Notes: generated by a model from the sequence alone, not told the origin. A DNA stretch of 64,000 nucleotides from Thalassolituus marinus (GCF_020320395.1 NZ_JAEDAH010000096.1:3132-67131); one strand, 5' to 3'. Positions 36,426 through 44,880 are shown, counted from the first letter of the stretch. A program made the numbers and translations.

Positions 36426-37445
36426 TTACCCCTCTATTTTTTTCAAACCAGCCAGTAACTCCAGTGCATGAATACGTTTGCTGCGATCAAAAATATCGTT
36501 GGTAAACATCAGCTCTTCCACCGGCATCTGCTGCACAATCATATTGAGTTTCGACTGTGCGCTGGCCGGGCTGCCGATGACCGACAAGGTCAGAAAATCC
36601 TGCACATGAGCCTGCAGGTGAGCGAGGGATTCGTCTTCCCAGATTGCCTGCATATCGTCAATCGGTGGTGGTAAATACAACGGCTGGCCCTGCATTAATG
36701 CCAGTACCCGTTGCTGCGAGCTGGTCGACAGAAAGCGGGCTTCGTCATCGCTGTCGGCCAGTACCAGTGGCAGACAAAGCATGGCATGGGGCTGCTGCAG
36801 TGTGTCGGACGGGGTGAACTGATGGCGATACAGTGCCAGCGCTTCCCGTGCCAGGCGCGGTGCGAAGTGGCCGGCAAAGGCGTAAGGCAGACCGCGCTGG
36901 GCAGCGAGCTGGGCGCTGAACAAGCTGGACCCCAGCAGCCAGATATCCACCGCACTGTTAGCGCCGGGGTAAGCTTTTACCCGTTTGTCTGCGGCGTGTG
37001 GGCCAAGCAGTGTTTGTAATTCGGCTACTTCATCAGGGAAACGTTCAGCGCGCATATCGTCACGGCGTAGAGCGCGGCTGGTAATCGGGTCTGTGCCGGG
37101 GGCGCGGCCCAGCCCCAGATCAATGCGCCCCGGATACAACGCATCCAGCGTGCCGAACTGCTCGGCGACAATCAGCGGCGCATGGTTCGGCAGCATAATG
37201 CCACCTGAGCCGACACGAATGTTATGCGTACGCGCGGCTACCTGACCAATGAGTACTGCCGTGGCACTGCTGGCGATGCCTTCCATATTGTGATGCTCGG
37301 CCAGCCAGAAGCGCTGCAGTTTCAGGCGGTCGGCGGCCTCAGCGTATTCCAGCATGCTGTTCAGGGTCTCGCTTATGCTGAAGCCCGTGGGAACGGAAGC
37401 CAGCTCCAGTACAGAAAAAGGGATGTCGTTCAGTGTGGTTGTCAT
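36426..37445 (-). CDS. LLM class flavin-dependent oxidoreductase (YhbW-like)
   Basis: The 339-residue luciferase-like monooxygenase of the MsnO8/YhbW subfamily shows the diagnostic start PFSVLELASVPTGFS, the FMN-binding barrel strands (RFWLAEHHNMEGIASSATAV, RVGSGGIMLPNHAPL) and ALYPGRIDLGLGRAPGTDP. It uses reduced FMN supplied by a separate reductase, and no reductase is adjacent. The substrate is unknown for the whole subfamily. A monocistronic transcript is likely. Confidence 0.9.
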   Translation of the reverse strand: MTTTLNDIPFSVLELASVPTGFSISETLNSMLEYAEAADRLKLQRFWLAEHHNMEGIASSATAVLIGQVAARTHNIRVGSGGIMLPNHAPLIVAEQFGTLDALYPGRIDLGLGRAPGTDPITSRALRRDDMRAERFPDEVAELQTLLGPHAADKRVKAYPGANSAVDIWLLGSSLFSAQLAAQRGLPYAFAGHFAPRLAREALALYRHQFTPSDTLQQPHAMLCLPLVLADSDDEARFLSTSSQQRVLALMQGQPLYLPPPIDDMQAIWEDESLAHLQAHVQDFLTLSVIGSPASAQSKLNMIVQQMPVEELMFTNDIFDRSKRIHALELLAGLKKIEG

Positions 37446-37615
37446 ATCAGATCGGTCCGGTTAACTGCCCACAGAGTGCCACAGCGATCGGTTGCGAACA
37501 GCCACTGCGGTGGGAATGCTTTGTTGCGTACAGGCAACGCTGGGTAGCAGAGCAGGGCGGTGATTGGTAGAACTGTGGGGGGCAGGCTCGCTTCTGAGAA
37601 GAAACCGGTATCTTA

Positions 37616-37673
37616 TGTACGGTATATTGTGCAGCTTAGTGGTTCGAGCTGTAGTTGTACCATTACTTGTACA
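37616..37673 (+). promoter_or_regulatory. TGTAC-type operator region of the toxin-antitoxin module
   Basis: Three TGTAC hexamers (TGTACG at 37616, TGTACC at 37656, TGTACA at 37668) lie just before the antitoxin start. The E. coli YefM-YoeB operator is built on TGTACA cores, so this fits autoregulation by the module. Confidence 0.5.
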
Positions 37674-37684
37674 GGTGATGAGCT

Positions 37685-37939
37685 ATTAGAGTCGTATCTT
37701 TTACAGAAGCACGCAACGGATTGAAGGCCGTTCTGGATGCTGTGGTTAATGACGCCGACATAACCGTGATTACGCGTCGTGATGCCGAAGATGCCGTGGT
37801 CATGTCGCCGGACTATTACAACAGCCTGATGGAAACCGTTCACCTGCTGAAGTCACCTGCGAATGCCGAGCATCTGAATAAATCAATCGCACAGTATAAA
37901 AGCGGCAAGGTGATACAACGGGATATTGTGGATGAGTAG
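37685..37939 (+). CDS. yefM: YefM/Phd-family antitoxin with apparent ATT start
   Basis: The frame following the ATT at 37685 reads RVVSFTEARNGLKAVLDAVV, VITRRDAEDAVVMSPDYYNS, LMETVHLLKSPANAEHLNKS, which is YefM from its first conserved residue to its toxin-binding tail (84 aa). The family normally starts with ATG exactly where ATT stands; an AGGTGA ribosome site ends 6 bases upstream. The only other in-frame candidate is a TTG at 37721, which would remove the DNA-binding N-terminus. Either translation starts at the rare ATT codon or the start is mutated. It overlaps the toxin frame by 8 bp. Confidence 0.75.
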   Translation: MRVVSFTEARNGLKAVLDAVVNDADITVITRRDAEDAVVMSPDYYNSLMETVHLLKSPANAEHLNKSIAQYKSGKVIQRDIVDE

Positions 37940-38195
37940 TCGCTTACTCTGCCGGACCGACGAAGCATGGAGTGACTGTGTTTTCTGGCAGGGGCAGGAC
38001 AAGAAAACGTTAAAGCGTATCAATAAATTAATTGTTGATAGTAAACGCTTGCCTTTTGACGGTATCGGCAAGCCAGAGCCGCTTAAATAAAATCTGTCAG
38101 GTTTCTGGTCGCGTAGAATTGATGACACTAACCGGCTGGTTTATGCAGTGGATGATAATGCATTAACGATCATATCGTGCCGGTATCACTACTGA
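37932..38195 (+). pseudogene. yoeB: YoeB-family mRNA interferase toxin with internal stop
   Basis: The frame starts at ATG 37932 (SSRLLCRTDEAWSDCVFWQG), matches YoeB closely (FDGIGKPEPLK) and meets TAA at 38088, codon 53. Beyond it the family sequence continues in the same frame ([32 protein letters not shown]) to TGA at 38193. The lost half holds the RNase residues known in YoeB (Arg65, His83, Tyr84 and neighbours), so the toxin is inactive unless the stop is read through. With the antitoxin start defect this looks like a dead or dying module. Confidence 0.85.
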
Positions 38196-38291
38196 TTACC
38201 GTTGCTGGGTGGCAGCGTTGGTGTGGATGTTGGTGTAAGCGTTTAAGCACCAGTGTGGCGTAACAGGGAAAGAGCAGCACGGAGGAAGGAC

Positions 38292-39266
38292 ATGACTTTC
38301 AGTCAGGGAACGACAGGGCACCAGTGCATTATTTGTGAAGCTGAGGTCGTCGCCGTTGGTCGCAGCGCACAGCCTGCATTGTGTAGAGATATTCAGTGCC
38401 GGCGGTTACATGAGCAGCGACTGACCATGACACCGGCTGTGTATGCGCCACATCTGGCGCTTCAGACATCTCTCATTCGCCAGCGGCGAGCTGCGGAAGC
38501 ACAGCGAAAAGCGCTGATTGAGCGCGTGAGTCGCGAAGAAGAGGCCGATAATCAGGCTGTGCTGGAAGCATTTCAGGCCGCCACTGGCCGCGATGACGTG
38601 GTTGATATGGTGATGTTGCCACCGGTAACTCAGCGCTGCAGCGCCGTGGATGAGCAGCGCCGGGCGTCGTATATCCTGCACCTGCAGACGGTCATGGCGG
38701 AAGCGGTAGCGTGTGAGGATGTGAGCCACCTGACGCAGGACCAGCATTACACACTGATTGACCGGCGTGTGGCGCAGGACGCGTTTCTTGCTGGCAACCC
38801 ATGTATTGCTAACCGCAGCGATACTCTGTGTGCGCTGTGCCGGGGTGGGTGTTGTATGGAAGGGGGCAATCACGGCTATGTGTCGGCCGTTATGCTGCGG
38901 CGTCAGCTGGATGCTGACGATGGTTTATCACCGGAAATACTGCTGGAAGACTACATCCGCCACATTCCCGACTACGCGATAGCAGGGGGATGCATTAATC
39001 AGGGAAAAACCGGTTGTACACTGCCGCGCAACCGACGCTCGGACGTCTGCAACTACTACCTCTGCCAGCCGCTTAGGGATCACCAGACAAACCTTTTACA
39101 GGCACAATCGCCACAGCCTCTGTTTGTTGTGCAGCGCAGTAATCACCACTGGAACCGTTTCGCCAGCGAGAAGGCTAATGAACTCATCGCCTGTTATGTA
39201 CTCGACGACGATGATTGCCAGGAAATAACCGACCTGCATTATCCTGCACAGAGCGAACCCGGATAA
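38292..39266 (+). CDS. Cysteine-rich protein, possible metal or Fe-S binder
   Basis: The ATG at 38292 has GGAGGAAGGA upstream and gives 324 residues. Cysteine pairs occur at CIIC, CRDIQC, CALCRGGCC, then CINQGKTGC and CNYYLC, a spacing like the CxxCxxxCC of YkgJ-type (UPF0153) zinc or iron-sulfur proteins. The middle is helical (AAEAQRKALIERVSREEEAD). No signal peptide is present. An N-terminal zinc-ribbon-like part resembles a FYVE or CxxC finger. No neighbour explains it, and it may be part of the accessory region together with the toxin module upstream. Confidence 0.65.
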   Translation: MTFSQGTTGHQCIICEAEVVAVGRSAQPALCRDIQCRRLHEQRLTMTPAVYAPHLALQTSLIRQRRAAEAQRKALIERVSREEEADNQAVLEAFQAATGRDDVVDMVMLPPVTQRCSAVDEQRRASYILHLQTVMAEAVACEDVSHLTQDQHYTLIDRRVAQDAFLAGNPCIANRSDTLCALCRGGCCMEGGNHGYVSAVMLRRQLDADDGLSPEILLEDYIRHIPDYAIAGGCINQGKTGCTLPRNRRSDVCNYYLCQPLRDHQTNLLQAQSPQPLFVVQRSNHHWNRFASEKANELIACYVLDDDDCQEITDLHYPAQSEPG

Positions 39267-39828
39267 CGGCTACCTCGTTAAAGATGCCTGCATCTGCGGA
39301 GACCTCGGGCTGAAATCATGAACAGAGCTCTGGAGCCAGGGCTCTTTCAGCGCCAATGACCACACGAAACAGCATTAGCATAAATCTGGTACTTTACGCC
39401 TAGACTGAAACGTTGAGTTTTCTGTTATTAATAGCCTTTAGCCAGCTGTATGCGTGATCCAGTTAGCGTGCCCACCAGGTACTGAACCAGTATGTGGGAA
39501 AGCGAAGGCGTACTGATTACTCAGGCAGTATATTTTTCGATTTGCCCAAAAACTGGCACGATTTGCATTCGTGCGTGCGCGTTTTGCCAGGCCATAGCGA
39601 GATAAACCCGTTAACAATCAGTGGATTGGAAGCAGGGTTTACAAGTTTACAGGCGCAGGAAAAACGGGTTAACAGGCGTGCGCGTTTTTCTGGAAGGGAT
39701 TTTAAAATTGTGAGAAATTTCTTTGTCTGGTCAATGGGTTGCGTGGGGTTTCTGGAATGAGTCTCCACGAGTTAATGAGCACGCACACTAATAAAACTGT
39801 TATGTTTATAGGTCACCAAGGAGAGTAT
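39267..39828. other. Gene-poor stretch ahead of the cassette array
   Basis: No convincing gene was found in these 560 bp. A hairpin (GCTGAAA and AGAGC pairing with GCTCTTTCAGC, 39309-39352) could end the previous transcript. A near-repeat of GTGCGCGTTTT-plus-flank occurs twice about 105 bp apart (near 39573 and 39678), and AACCCGTT (39605) forms an inverted repeat with AACGGGTT (39663). The GTTATG at 39799-39804 matches the end of the downstream attC site and may be the left cassette junction. Confidence 0.4.
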
Positions 39829-40113
39829 ATGAACCAGTTAACTGACAATGATATTAGAAGGATTCGATCTATATTAGGCTGTGGTTGGCAAGCGACAGCG
39901 GAAGAAAAATCTAAAGATGCTTTAAGTATAATTTACTCTTTAAATAAAGATGATTGTATAAATCTCGTAGAGTCATTGTATAAAGAGTTTCGTGCAAGCT
40001 TTGATCTCCAAGCAAGTAACCCTTCAGGCTCTGGTCATCAATCAGAGGTAATGCAGGCAGAGAGATCTAATTTTACTGCATGCCAAATGGTATTAGATTC
40101 ACTTAGAAAATAG
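39829..40113 (+). CDS. Cassette gene 1: small protein of unknown function
   Basis: ATG 39829 follows AAGGAG seven bases upstream, giving 94 residues: a helical soluble protein (QLTDNDIRRIRSILGCGWQA, KDDCINLVESLYKEFRASFD). Base composition is clearly AT-richer than the surrounding core genes. A good attC site starts 7 bp after its stop, and GTTATG before the start is a likely left boundary, so it is an integron-type gene cassette. It has no recognised family. Confidence 0.65.
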   Translation: MNQLTDNDIRRIRSILGCGWQATAEEKSKDALSIIYSLNKDDCINLVESLYKEFRASFDLQASNPSGSGHQSEVMQAERSNFTACQMVLDSLRK

Positions 40114-40119
40114 ATAAAA

Positions 40120-40217
40120 ATAACGAGGCCTTAAAGTCGGATTCTGAACAGTTTGCTCGGTTTCGCTTCGCCTCACATTTTAGCAAACTGTTACTCACCG
40201 ATTAAGGCGGCGTTATG
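40120..40217 (+). other. attC recombination site 1
   Basis: TAACGAGGCCTTAA at 40121 and TTAAGGCGGCGTTATG at the right end pair imperfectly, as the outer arms (R''/R') of an attC site do. The inner arms AACAGTTTGCT and AGCAAACTGTT are a perfect 11-bp inverted repeat. The site ends in GTTATG, close to the GTTRRRY core, and the cleavage point would be after G40212. Length is about 98 bp, within the known attC range. Confidence 0.8.
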
Positions 40218-40233
40218 CCTTAAGGAGAAGCTC

Positions 40234-40983
40234 GTGATCGAGCCAGTAAATGAATTAGAACGAAAGTTAATACTTGCCGCTGATAATCCGGCAAGTCGTC
40301 CTGAATTCTACGAAGCATTAATGGCTTCTAATGTGTACGTGATCGGATTTACGGACTCAGAAGGTGAAGGATCTGGAATAATTCCTGCTGGTGCCAAGTT
40401 GTCGATAGTTAACTGGGAAAAGAACGACGGAACGCCAACCACCCCGTTTTTTACCAGCCTTGGAGCACTTCAGCTCGCCTTGAAGGAAGAATCGAAGTAT
40501 GTGGCTTTGCCAGCTAGAGATTTCTTTGAGATGACGCTTGGTTCATTTTTAGTTCTGAACCCAGCGTCACCTCATGGAAAGGAATTCTTCCCACATGAAA
40601 TTGAAGCATTGCTGGATACTGGTATGAATCATGTCTCGCAAACGAGGGTGGTTCAGAAAGAAACTAAGGTACTCCTAGGTCAGCCAGCCAATTACCCCTC
40701 GGAAATGGTGTCTGCACTTACTGAACTTCTGGCAAAGCATTCTGCAGTAAAGGCTGCATATTTGTGCTTAATGCAAGACCCATCGATAGGTGAAAAGCCA
40801 ACGCTTGTAGTTGGCTTTGAAGGTGATCAGGACCTTACTGAGGCAATGAAACAAGCTGGTTCAGTAGCTGCGGATACTGCTCCAAAGGGAGAGCTTGTTG
40901 ACTTTACCGTTATTAAAAGAGGCGAGAAAGGAATTGGCGACTACATGTTAAATTCAGTCGAACCGTTTTATGAACGCACTTAG
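40234..40983 (+). CDS. Cassette gene 2: SseB family protein
   Basis: GTG at 40234 (AAGGAG upstream, just past the attC end) gives 249 residues with an N-terminal SseB domain (LILAADNPASRPEFYEALMA, NVYVIG, FTSLGALQLALK) and a C-terminal SseB_C domain (EMVSALTELLAKHSAVKAAY, PTLVVGFEGDQDL). E. coli SseB enhances serine sensitivity when overexpressed, but the molecular role is unknown. SseB-fold proteins recur as integron cassettes. It is flanked by attC sites on both sides. A longer frame starting inside attC1 is not used. Confidence 0.85.
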   Translation: MIEPVNELERKLILAADNPASRPEFYEALMASNVYVIGFTDSEGEGSGIIPAGAKLSIVNWEKNDGTPTTPFFTSLGALQLALKEESKYVALPARDFFEMTLGSFLVLNPASPHGKEFFPHEIEALLDTGMNHVSQTRVVQKETKVLLGQPANYPSEMVSALTELLAKHSAVKAAYLCLMQDPSIGEKPTLVVGFEGDQDLTEAMKQAGSVAADTAPKGELVDFTVIKRGEKGIGDYMLNSVEPFYERT

Positions 40984-41020
40984 GGGGCCCAAGTTACGCT
41001 CGCTATTTACACCAGGCAGG

Positions 41021-41132
41021 GCATAACAATCAGCAGCAAGGGACCCCGCTACGTTCCGGCAACTTGTGGTTTGCTGCGCAAACTTTATCACAAGTTACCA
41101 CCACATCGTGCGGCCCCTTTGCTGGGCGTTGA
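41021..41132 (+). other. attC recombination site 2
   Basis: Outer arms: AACAATCAGCAGCAAGGGACC at the left and GGCCCCTTTGCTGGGCGTTG at the right pair with bulges. Inner arms AACTTGTG and CACAAGTT form a perfect 8-bp inverted repeat. The right end GGGCGTTGAAA contains GTT as the cleavage core (after G41128). Orientation is the same as site 1. Confidence 0.8.
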
Positions 41133-41141
41133 AAGTTAAAG

Positions 41142-41243
41142 ATGACTATGAGTTATTTTGGACTTACCTTGCTGATCATCTTGGCTAGTCTGATGGTCTG
41201 TTCGGCAAACTTCGTCACGTACCATGTATCTTGGTCCGACTAG
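41142..41243 (+). CDS. Cassette gene 3a: 33-residue membrane peptide
   Basis: ATG 41142 starts 10 bp after the attC2 end. The frame encodes a short protein with one strongly hydrophobic segment (YFGLTLLIILASLMVCSA) and a short polar tail ending in WSD. Small membrane peptides are common in cassettes. The position and the hydrophobic helix are the only support. Confidence 0.45.
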   Translation: MTMSYFGLTLLIILASLMVCSANFVTYHVSWSD

Positions 41244-41275
41244 CTTGATGTTGCTCAGAGCGCGCAATCTATTTA

Positions 41276-41482
41276 TTGGCTTGGCTTATCCCTTTAATTG
41301 GCCCGGCCATTACTGTTGTCGCGCTTGGAGATGACTTTGCTCAGCAGAAAAAGAAACTTGCTATGCCATTGCTAAGTTACATTTTCTTAGCTGGTGTATT
41401 TGCTCCAGCACGTCATAGTACTGACGAGGGGGGGAATGGCTCCGGTATCGATACTAGTGGAGGAAGCGATGGAGACTTTTAA
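41276..41482 (+). CDS. Cassette gene 3b: small membrane protein, start uncertain
   Basis: A frame of 68 residues has two hydrophobic segments (WLIPLIGPAITVVAL, LAMPLLSYIFLAGVF) around a charged loop and a Gly/Ser/Asp-rich tail. The only in-frame start is TTG 41276, which cuts into the first helix. A better-placed ATG (41248) reads in another frame, so either a base is missing near 41262 or this is a decayed gene. Confidence 0.4.
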   Translation: MAWLIPLIGPAITVVALGDDFAQQKKKLAMPLLSYIFLAGVFAPARHSTDEGGNGSGIDTSGGSDGDF

Positions 41483-41556
41483 CAAGCGCATGTTAATCAG
41501 CTGCTTCGTTGCTTGGGACCTCCTTTCAGTCGGCCCCAAATTCGGGCGCTAAGAAC
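41483..41556 (+). other. Degenerate attC-like site 3
   Basis: TTAACAAGCGC at the left, GGGCGCTAAG at the right, and the inner TTGGGACC with GGCCCCAA give an attC-like outline. However, the core reads GCTAAGA instead of GTTRRRY and the arms pair poorly. It may be a worn attC. Confidence 0.35.
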
Positions 41557-41569
41557 AAATGGAGAAACT

Positions 41570-42070
41570 ATGAATATCAAGGACGATTGGAAGAAGGTAA
41601 GGTCAGTTTTGGAACAAGGGCAGGCTTCCAGCGTTTACTGCTCTATCGCCACGGTAAACCCTGACGGCACACCTCACATCACTCCCGTTGGCACTGTGTT
41701 CCTTCGTGATGATCAGAGTGGGTACTTTTTTGATCACTACGCCGAGGTTTTGGGTAAAAACATCGATCAGAACCCGAATGTTTGCATTATGGCCGTCAAT
41801 GCAGGTCGATTATTTTGGCTGAGGTCTCTGTTAAAAGGCCGCTTTGTGGCCCCACCGGGTGTCAGACTTTACGGCAAGGTTGGACACATTCGTGAAGCTA
41901 CAGCCGAAGAAATCGAGAAGATAGAAAAACGGGTTAAGCCAACTCAGTGGATGAAGGGAGCCAGGCTGTTATGGAGCGATTTCACCCATGTTCGCGACAT
42001 TGAATTTACCCATTACAAGCCAATCACTTACCCGGTAATGATGGATGGGATGTGGCCGGAGCATACATAA
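41570..42070 (+). CDS. Pyridoxamine 5'-phosphate oxidase family protein
   Basis: ATG 41570 (GGAGAAACT upstream) gives 166 residues with the split-barrel flavin-binding fold of PPOX-like proteins: SVYCSIATVNPDGTPHITPV, GTVFLRDDQSGYFFDHYAEV and GKNIDQNPNVCIMAVNAG. Members bind FMN or F420 and reduce varied substrates, or bind haem; the pyridoxal activity should not be assumed. It follows the degenerate attC and may be the last cassette, but no attC follows it before the aldehyde dehydrogenase terminator. Confidence 0.8.
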   Translation: MNIKDDWKKVRSVLEQGQASSVYCSIATVNPDGTPHITPVGTVFLRDDQSGYFFDHYAEVLGKNIDQNPNVCIMAVNAGRLFWLRSLLKGRFVAPPGVRLYGKVGHIREATAEEIEKIEKRVKPTQWMKGARLLWSDFTHVRDIEFTHYKPITYPVMMDGMWPEHT

Positions 42071-42113
42071 TCAAGTGGTAAATGTGACGCCACCATTATC
42101 GTATTTCTAAGGT

Positions 42114-42138
42114 AAAAAACGCCCGCATTAAGCGGGCG
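42114..42138 (-). terminator. Terminator of the aldehyde dehydrogenase gene
   Basis: CGCCCGC (42120-42126) pairs with GCGGGCG (42132-42138), with a T6 tail on the minus strand, 68 bp past the stop codon. Confidence 0.85.
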
Positions 42139-42205
42139 GTGCTGAAGTATCAGCAGGCAGTATGAAGAATTTCCCGATCGGTCAGGATCGGAGGCCTTCT
42201 GAAAA

Positions 42206-43726
42206 TCAGAAGAAGCCCAGTGGATCAGTGCTGTAGCTAACCAGCAGGTTTTTGGTCTGCTGATAATGATCCAGCATCATCTTGTGGGTCTCGCGACCAA
42301 CACCCGATTTTTTGTAGCCACCGAACGCGGCGTGCGCTGGGTAGGCGTGGTAGCAGTTGGTCCATACACGGCCAGCCTGAATACCACGGCCCATGCGGTA
42401 AGCGCGGTTCATATCACGAGACCATACACCCGCACCCAGACCAAACTCGGTGTCGTTGGCAATGGCCAGTGCTTCGGCTTCGTCTTTAAAGGTGGTTACT
42501 GCAACGACAGGGCCGAAGATTTCTTCCTGGAATACGCGCATGTTGTTATTACCTTTCAGCAGTGTTGGCTGAATGTAATAACCCGTACCCAGATCGCCTT
42601 CCAGCGATTCGGCGTCGCCACCGGTCAGTACTTCTGCACCTTCTTCGCGGCCGATTTTCAGGTAGCCCATGATTTTATCGAACTGTTCCTGTGATGCCTG
42701 TGCGCCGACCATGGTTTCGGTATCCAGTGGGTTGCCGCGTTTAATCTGACCGATACGCTCGATGACTTTTTCCATAAAGGCGTCGTACATGCTTTCCTGA
42801 ATTAACAGGCGGCTTGGGCAGGTACATACTTCACCCTGGTTAAAGAATGCCAGTACCGTGCCTTCTACCGCTTTACTCAGGAAGCTGTCTTCGTGGGACA
42901 TCACATCATCGAAATAAATGTTCGGTGATTTACCACCCAGCTCTACGGTGGAGGGAATAATATTTTCTGCCGCGCATTTCATAATGTGAGCACCCACCGG
43001 GGTTGAACCGGTAAAGGCAATTTTGGCAATGCGGGTCGAGGTTGCCAGCGCCTGACCAGCTTCGCCGCCGACACCATTCACCACGTTGAGTACACCGGCG
43101 GGCAGCAGGTCGGCGATGAACTCCATTAACACCAGAATGGATGCCGGTGTTTGTTCGGCCGGTTTCAGAATAATGCAGTTACCGGCGGCCAGGGCCGGAG
43201 CGAGTTTCCACGCTGCCATTAACAGTGGGAAGTTCCACGGAATAATCTGACCGACAACACCCAGCGGTTCGTGGAAATGATAGGCCACGGTAGTTTCGTC
43301 GATTTCACCAATGCTGCCTTCCTGTGCACGAATGCAGCCAGCGAAGTAGCGGAAGTGGTCAGCCGCCAGAGGAATATCCGCCGCCAGGGTTTCGCGCACG
43401 GCTTTACCGTTATCCCAGGTTTCGGCAACGGCCAGTGCTTCCAGATTCTGTTCAATGCGGTCGGCGATTTTCAGCAGGATATTGCTGCGTGCGGTGACTG
43501 AAGTCTTGCCCCAGCTTTCTGCTGCTGCGTGAGCGGCATCGAGTGCCAGTTCAATGTCGGCACCATCGGAGCGTGGCACTTCACAGAACACCTTGCCGTT
43601 TACCGGGCTGATGTTTTCCATGTAGCGACCGTTAACAGGAGCGACCCATTCGCCGCCAATAAAGTTCTGGTACTGCTGTTTAAAACTGACAACGGAACCA
43701 GGTTGACCAGGGTTTGCGTAGATCAT
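42206..43726 (-). CDS. NAD-dependent aldehyde dehydrogenase
   Basis: ATG 43726 (AAGGAG upstream) gives 506 residues with all catalytic parts of the ALDH superfamily: general base Glu262 in VELGGKSPN, nucleophile Cys301 in [11 protein letters not shown], and the coenzyme motif FTGSTPVG (238-245). It is close to the acetaldehyde/acyclic aldehyde group (AldB/ExaC-like) that oxidises short-chain aldehydes to acids. It is divergent from an AraC-type regulator 218 bp away, a common arrangement for alcohol-derived aldehyde use. The longer open frame to 43762 is not supported. Confidence 0.93.
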   Translation of the reverse strand: MIYANPGQPGSVVSFKQQYQNFIGGEWVAPVNGRYMENISPVNGKVFCEVPRSDGADIELALDAAHAAAESWGKTSVTARSNILLKIADRIEQNLEALAVAETWDNGKAVRETLAADIPLAADHFRYFAGCIRAQEGSIGEIDETTVAYHFHEPLGVVGQIIPWNFPLLMAAWKLAPALAAGNCIILKPAEQTPASILVLMEFIADLLPAGVLNVVNGVGGEAGQALATSTRIAKIAFTGSTPVGAHIMKCAAENIIPSTVELGGKSPNIYFDDVMSHEDSFLSKAVEGTVLAFFNQGEVCTCPSRLLIQESMYDAFMEKVIERIGQIKRGNPLDTETMVGAQASQEQFDKIMGYLKIGREEGAEVLTGGDAESLEGDLGTGYYIQPTLLKGNNNMRVFQEEIFGPVVAVTTFKDEAEALAIANDTEFGLGAGVWSRDMNRAYRMGRGIQAGRVWTNCYHAYPAHAAFGGYKKSGVGRETHKMMLDHYQQTKNLLVSYSTDPLGFF

Positions 43727-43944
43727 GCTGTGTCTCCTTATTATTGTTGCCGCGTGTTCCACTATGGTCGTGGGCCGCAGACTTGAGAAGGTTCAGGCTA
43801 TGTGATCTGATAATTCATCGCTTGTCTGGTTGTCCGGATCGCTTTTCTGAGCGTCCTGAAGTGTTTTATGTCAGCAGTGCAGTAAGCAAGCGCAGCAGAA
43901 AATAATAAGTAAAAACAACAGGATAACCCCGGTGGGAGGTTGTT

Positions 43945-44880
43945 ATGGCAGCGAATCAATTGGTCAGCAGAGCGGCTTTTAACCGGCGTAAAACACATCT
44001 GGCGGGTGGGCCACAGCAGCTGGTCGAGAACCGTACCGTGTATGAAAGTCATGGTGCTGAGTTGTCGATTTACGATACCTTCGCTGCGGCAGATAAGGTT
44101 CGTCTGGATGCCGAGGAAATTCTTTATTGCGGCATGATCAGTGGTAAAAAAGTCCTGCACGGAAAGAATCATTTTAATTCTGTGTTTTTACCGCATGAAT
44201 CCTTTGTTATGGCGCCGGGCGAAACCGTGGATATTGATTTTCCCGACGCTACTTACGCCGACCCGACCAGTTGCCTGGCTCTGGGTATCAGCCGCGATAA
44301 GCTGCGCGAAGTGTGCAATCAGCTGAATCAGAAAAACCCGTTACCGAAAGAACTGGGGGAGTGGAATCCCCGGCACGACCATGTGCTGCACACCTTTCAT
44401 ACCGAAGCCACACAGCAATTGCTGGTGCGTATTGTCGACAGCTTTCTCAGTCAGGACAGTGATCGCGATCTGGTGTTAAATCTCGGTGTCACTGAACTAC
44501 TGACGCGTATGCTGCGCCAGCAGGGGCGTAATTTTCTGCTGCATTGCGCGCGTCAGGACCCGACGCTGAATGGCTTAACCGAGGTAGTACGTTATATCGA
44601 TGACCATCTGGCTGACACGCTGGAAATCGATCAGCTGTGTCAGATCGCCTGTATGTCGCGTAGCAAGTTCTACGAACAGTTCCGTCATGTGATGGGCAGT
44701 GGGCCGAAGGAATATATTCAGCAGCGCCGGCTGGAGCGTGCGCGTGAATTACTGGGGTTTGGTCGCGGCATTACGGAAACCTGTTACGACGTTGGCTATG
44801 TCAGCCTCAGTCATTTCTCGCGCCGTTTTGCTCAGCAATATGGTGTGTCACCGAAAGAATATCAGTCTCAGAAGTGCTGA
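43945..44880 (+). CDS. AraC family transcriptional regulator, divergent from aldehyde dehydrogenase
   Basis: The 311-residue regulator has an AraC-binding-like N-terminal domain (FNSVFLPHESFVMAPGETVD, then LALGISRDKL) and a C-terminal AraC HTH pair (DQLCQIACMSRSKFYEQFRH and ITETCYDVGYVSLSHFSRRF). GGGAGG precedes the ATG. Its head-to-head position makes it the likely activator of the aldehyde dehydrogenase gene. The effector, probably an alcohol or aldehyde, is inferred. The stop overlaps the 3' end of the convergent thiL by 13 bp. Confidence 0.9.
   Translation: MAANQLVSRAAFNRRKTHLAGGPQQLVENRTVYESHGAELSIYDTFAAADKVRLDAEEILYCGMISGKKVLHGKNHFNSVFLPHESFVMAPGETVDIDFPDATYADPTSCLALGISRDKLREVCNQLNQKNPLPKELGEWNPRHDHVLHTFHTEATQQLLVRIVDSFLSQDSDRDLVLNLGVTELLTRMLRQQGRNFLLHCARQDPTLNGLTEVVRYIDDHLADTLEIDQLCQIACMSRSKFYEQFRHVMGSGPKEYIQQRRLERARELLGFGRGITETCYDVGYVSLSHFSRRFAQQYGVSPKEYQSQKC

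Noticed and set aside
39494-39768. Overlapping open frames on both strands before the cassette array
   Set aside because: Neither has a ribosome site or a recognised domain, and both cover the repeat-bearing stretch; treated as a possible repeat rather than genes.
41570-42070. PPOX-family gene as a certain integron cassette
   Set aside because: The site before it is degenerate and no attC follows, so cassette status is left open.
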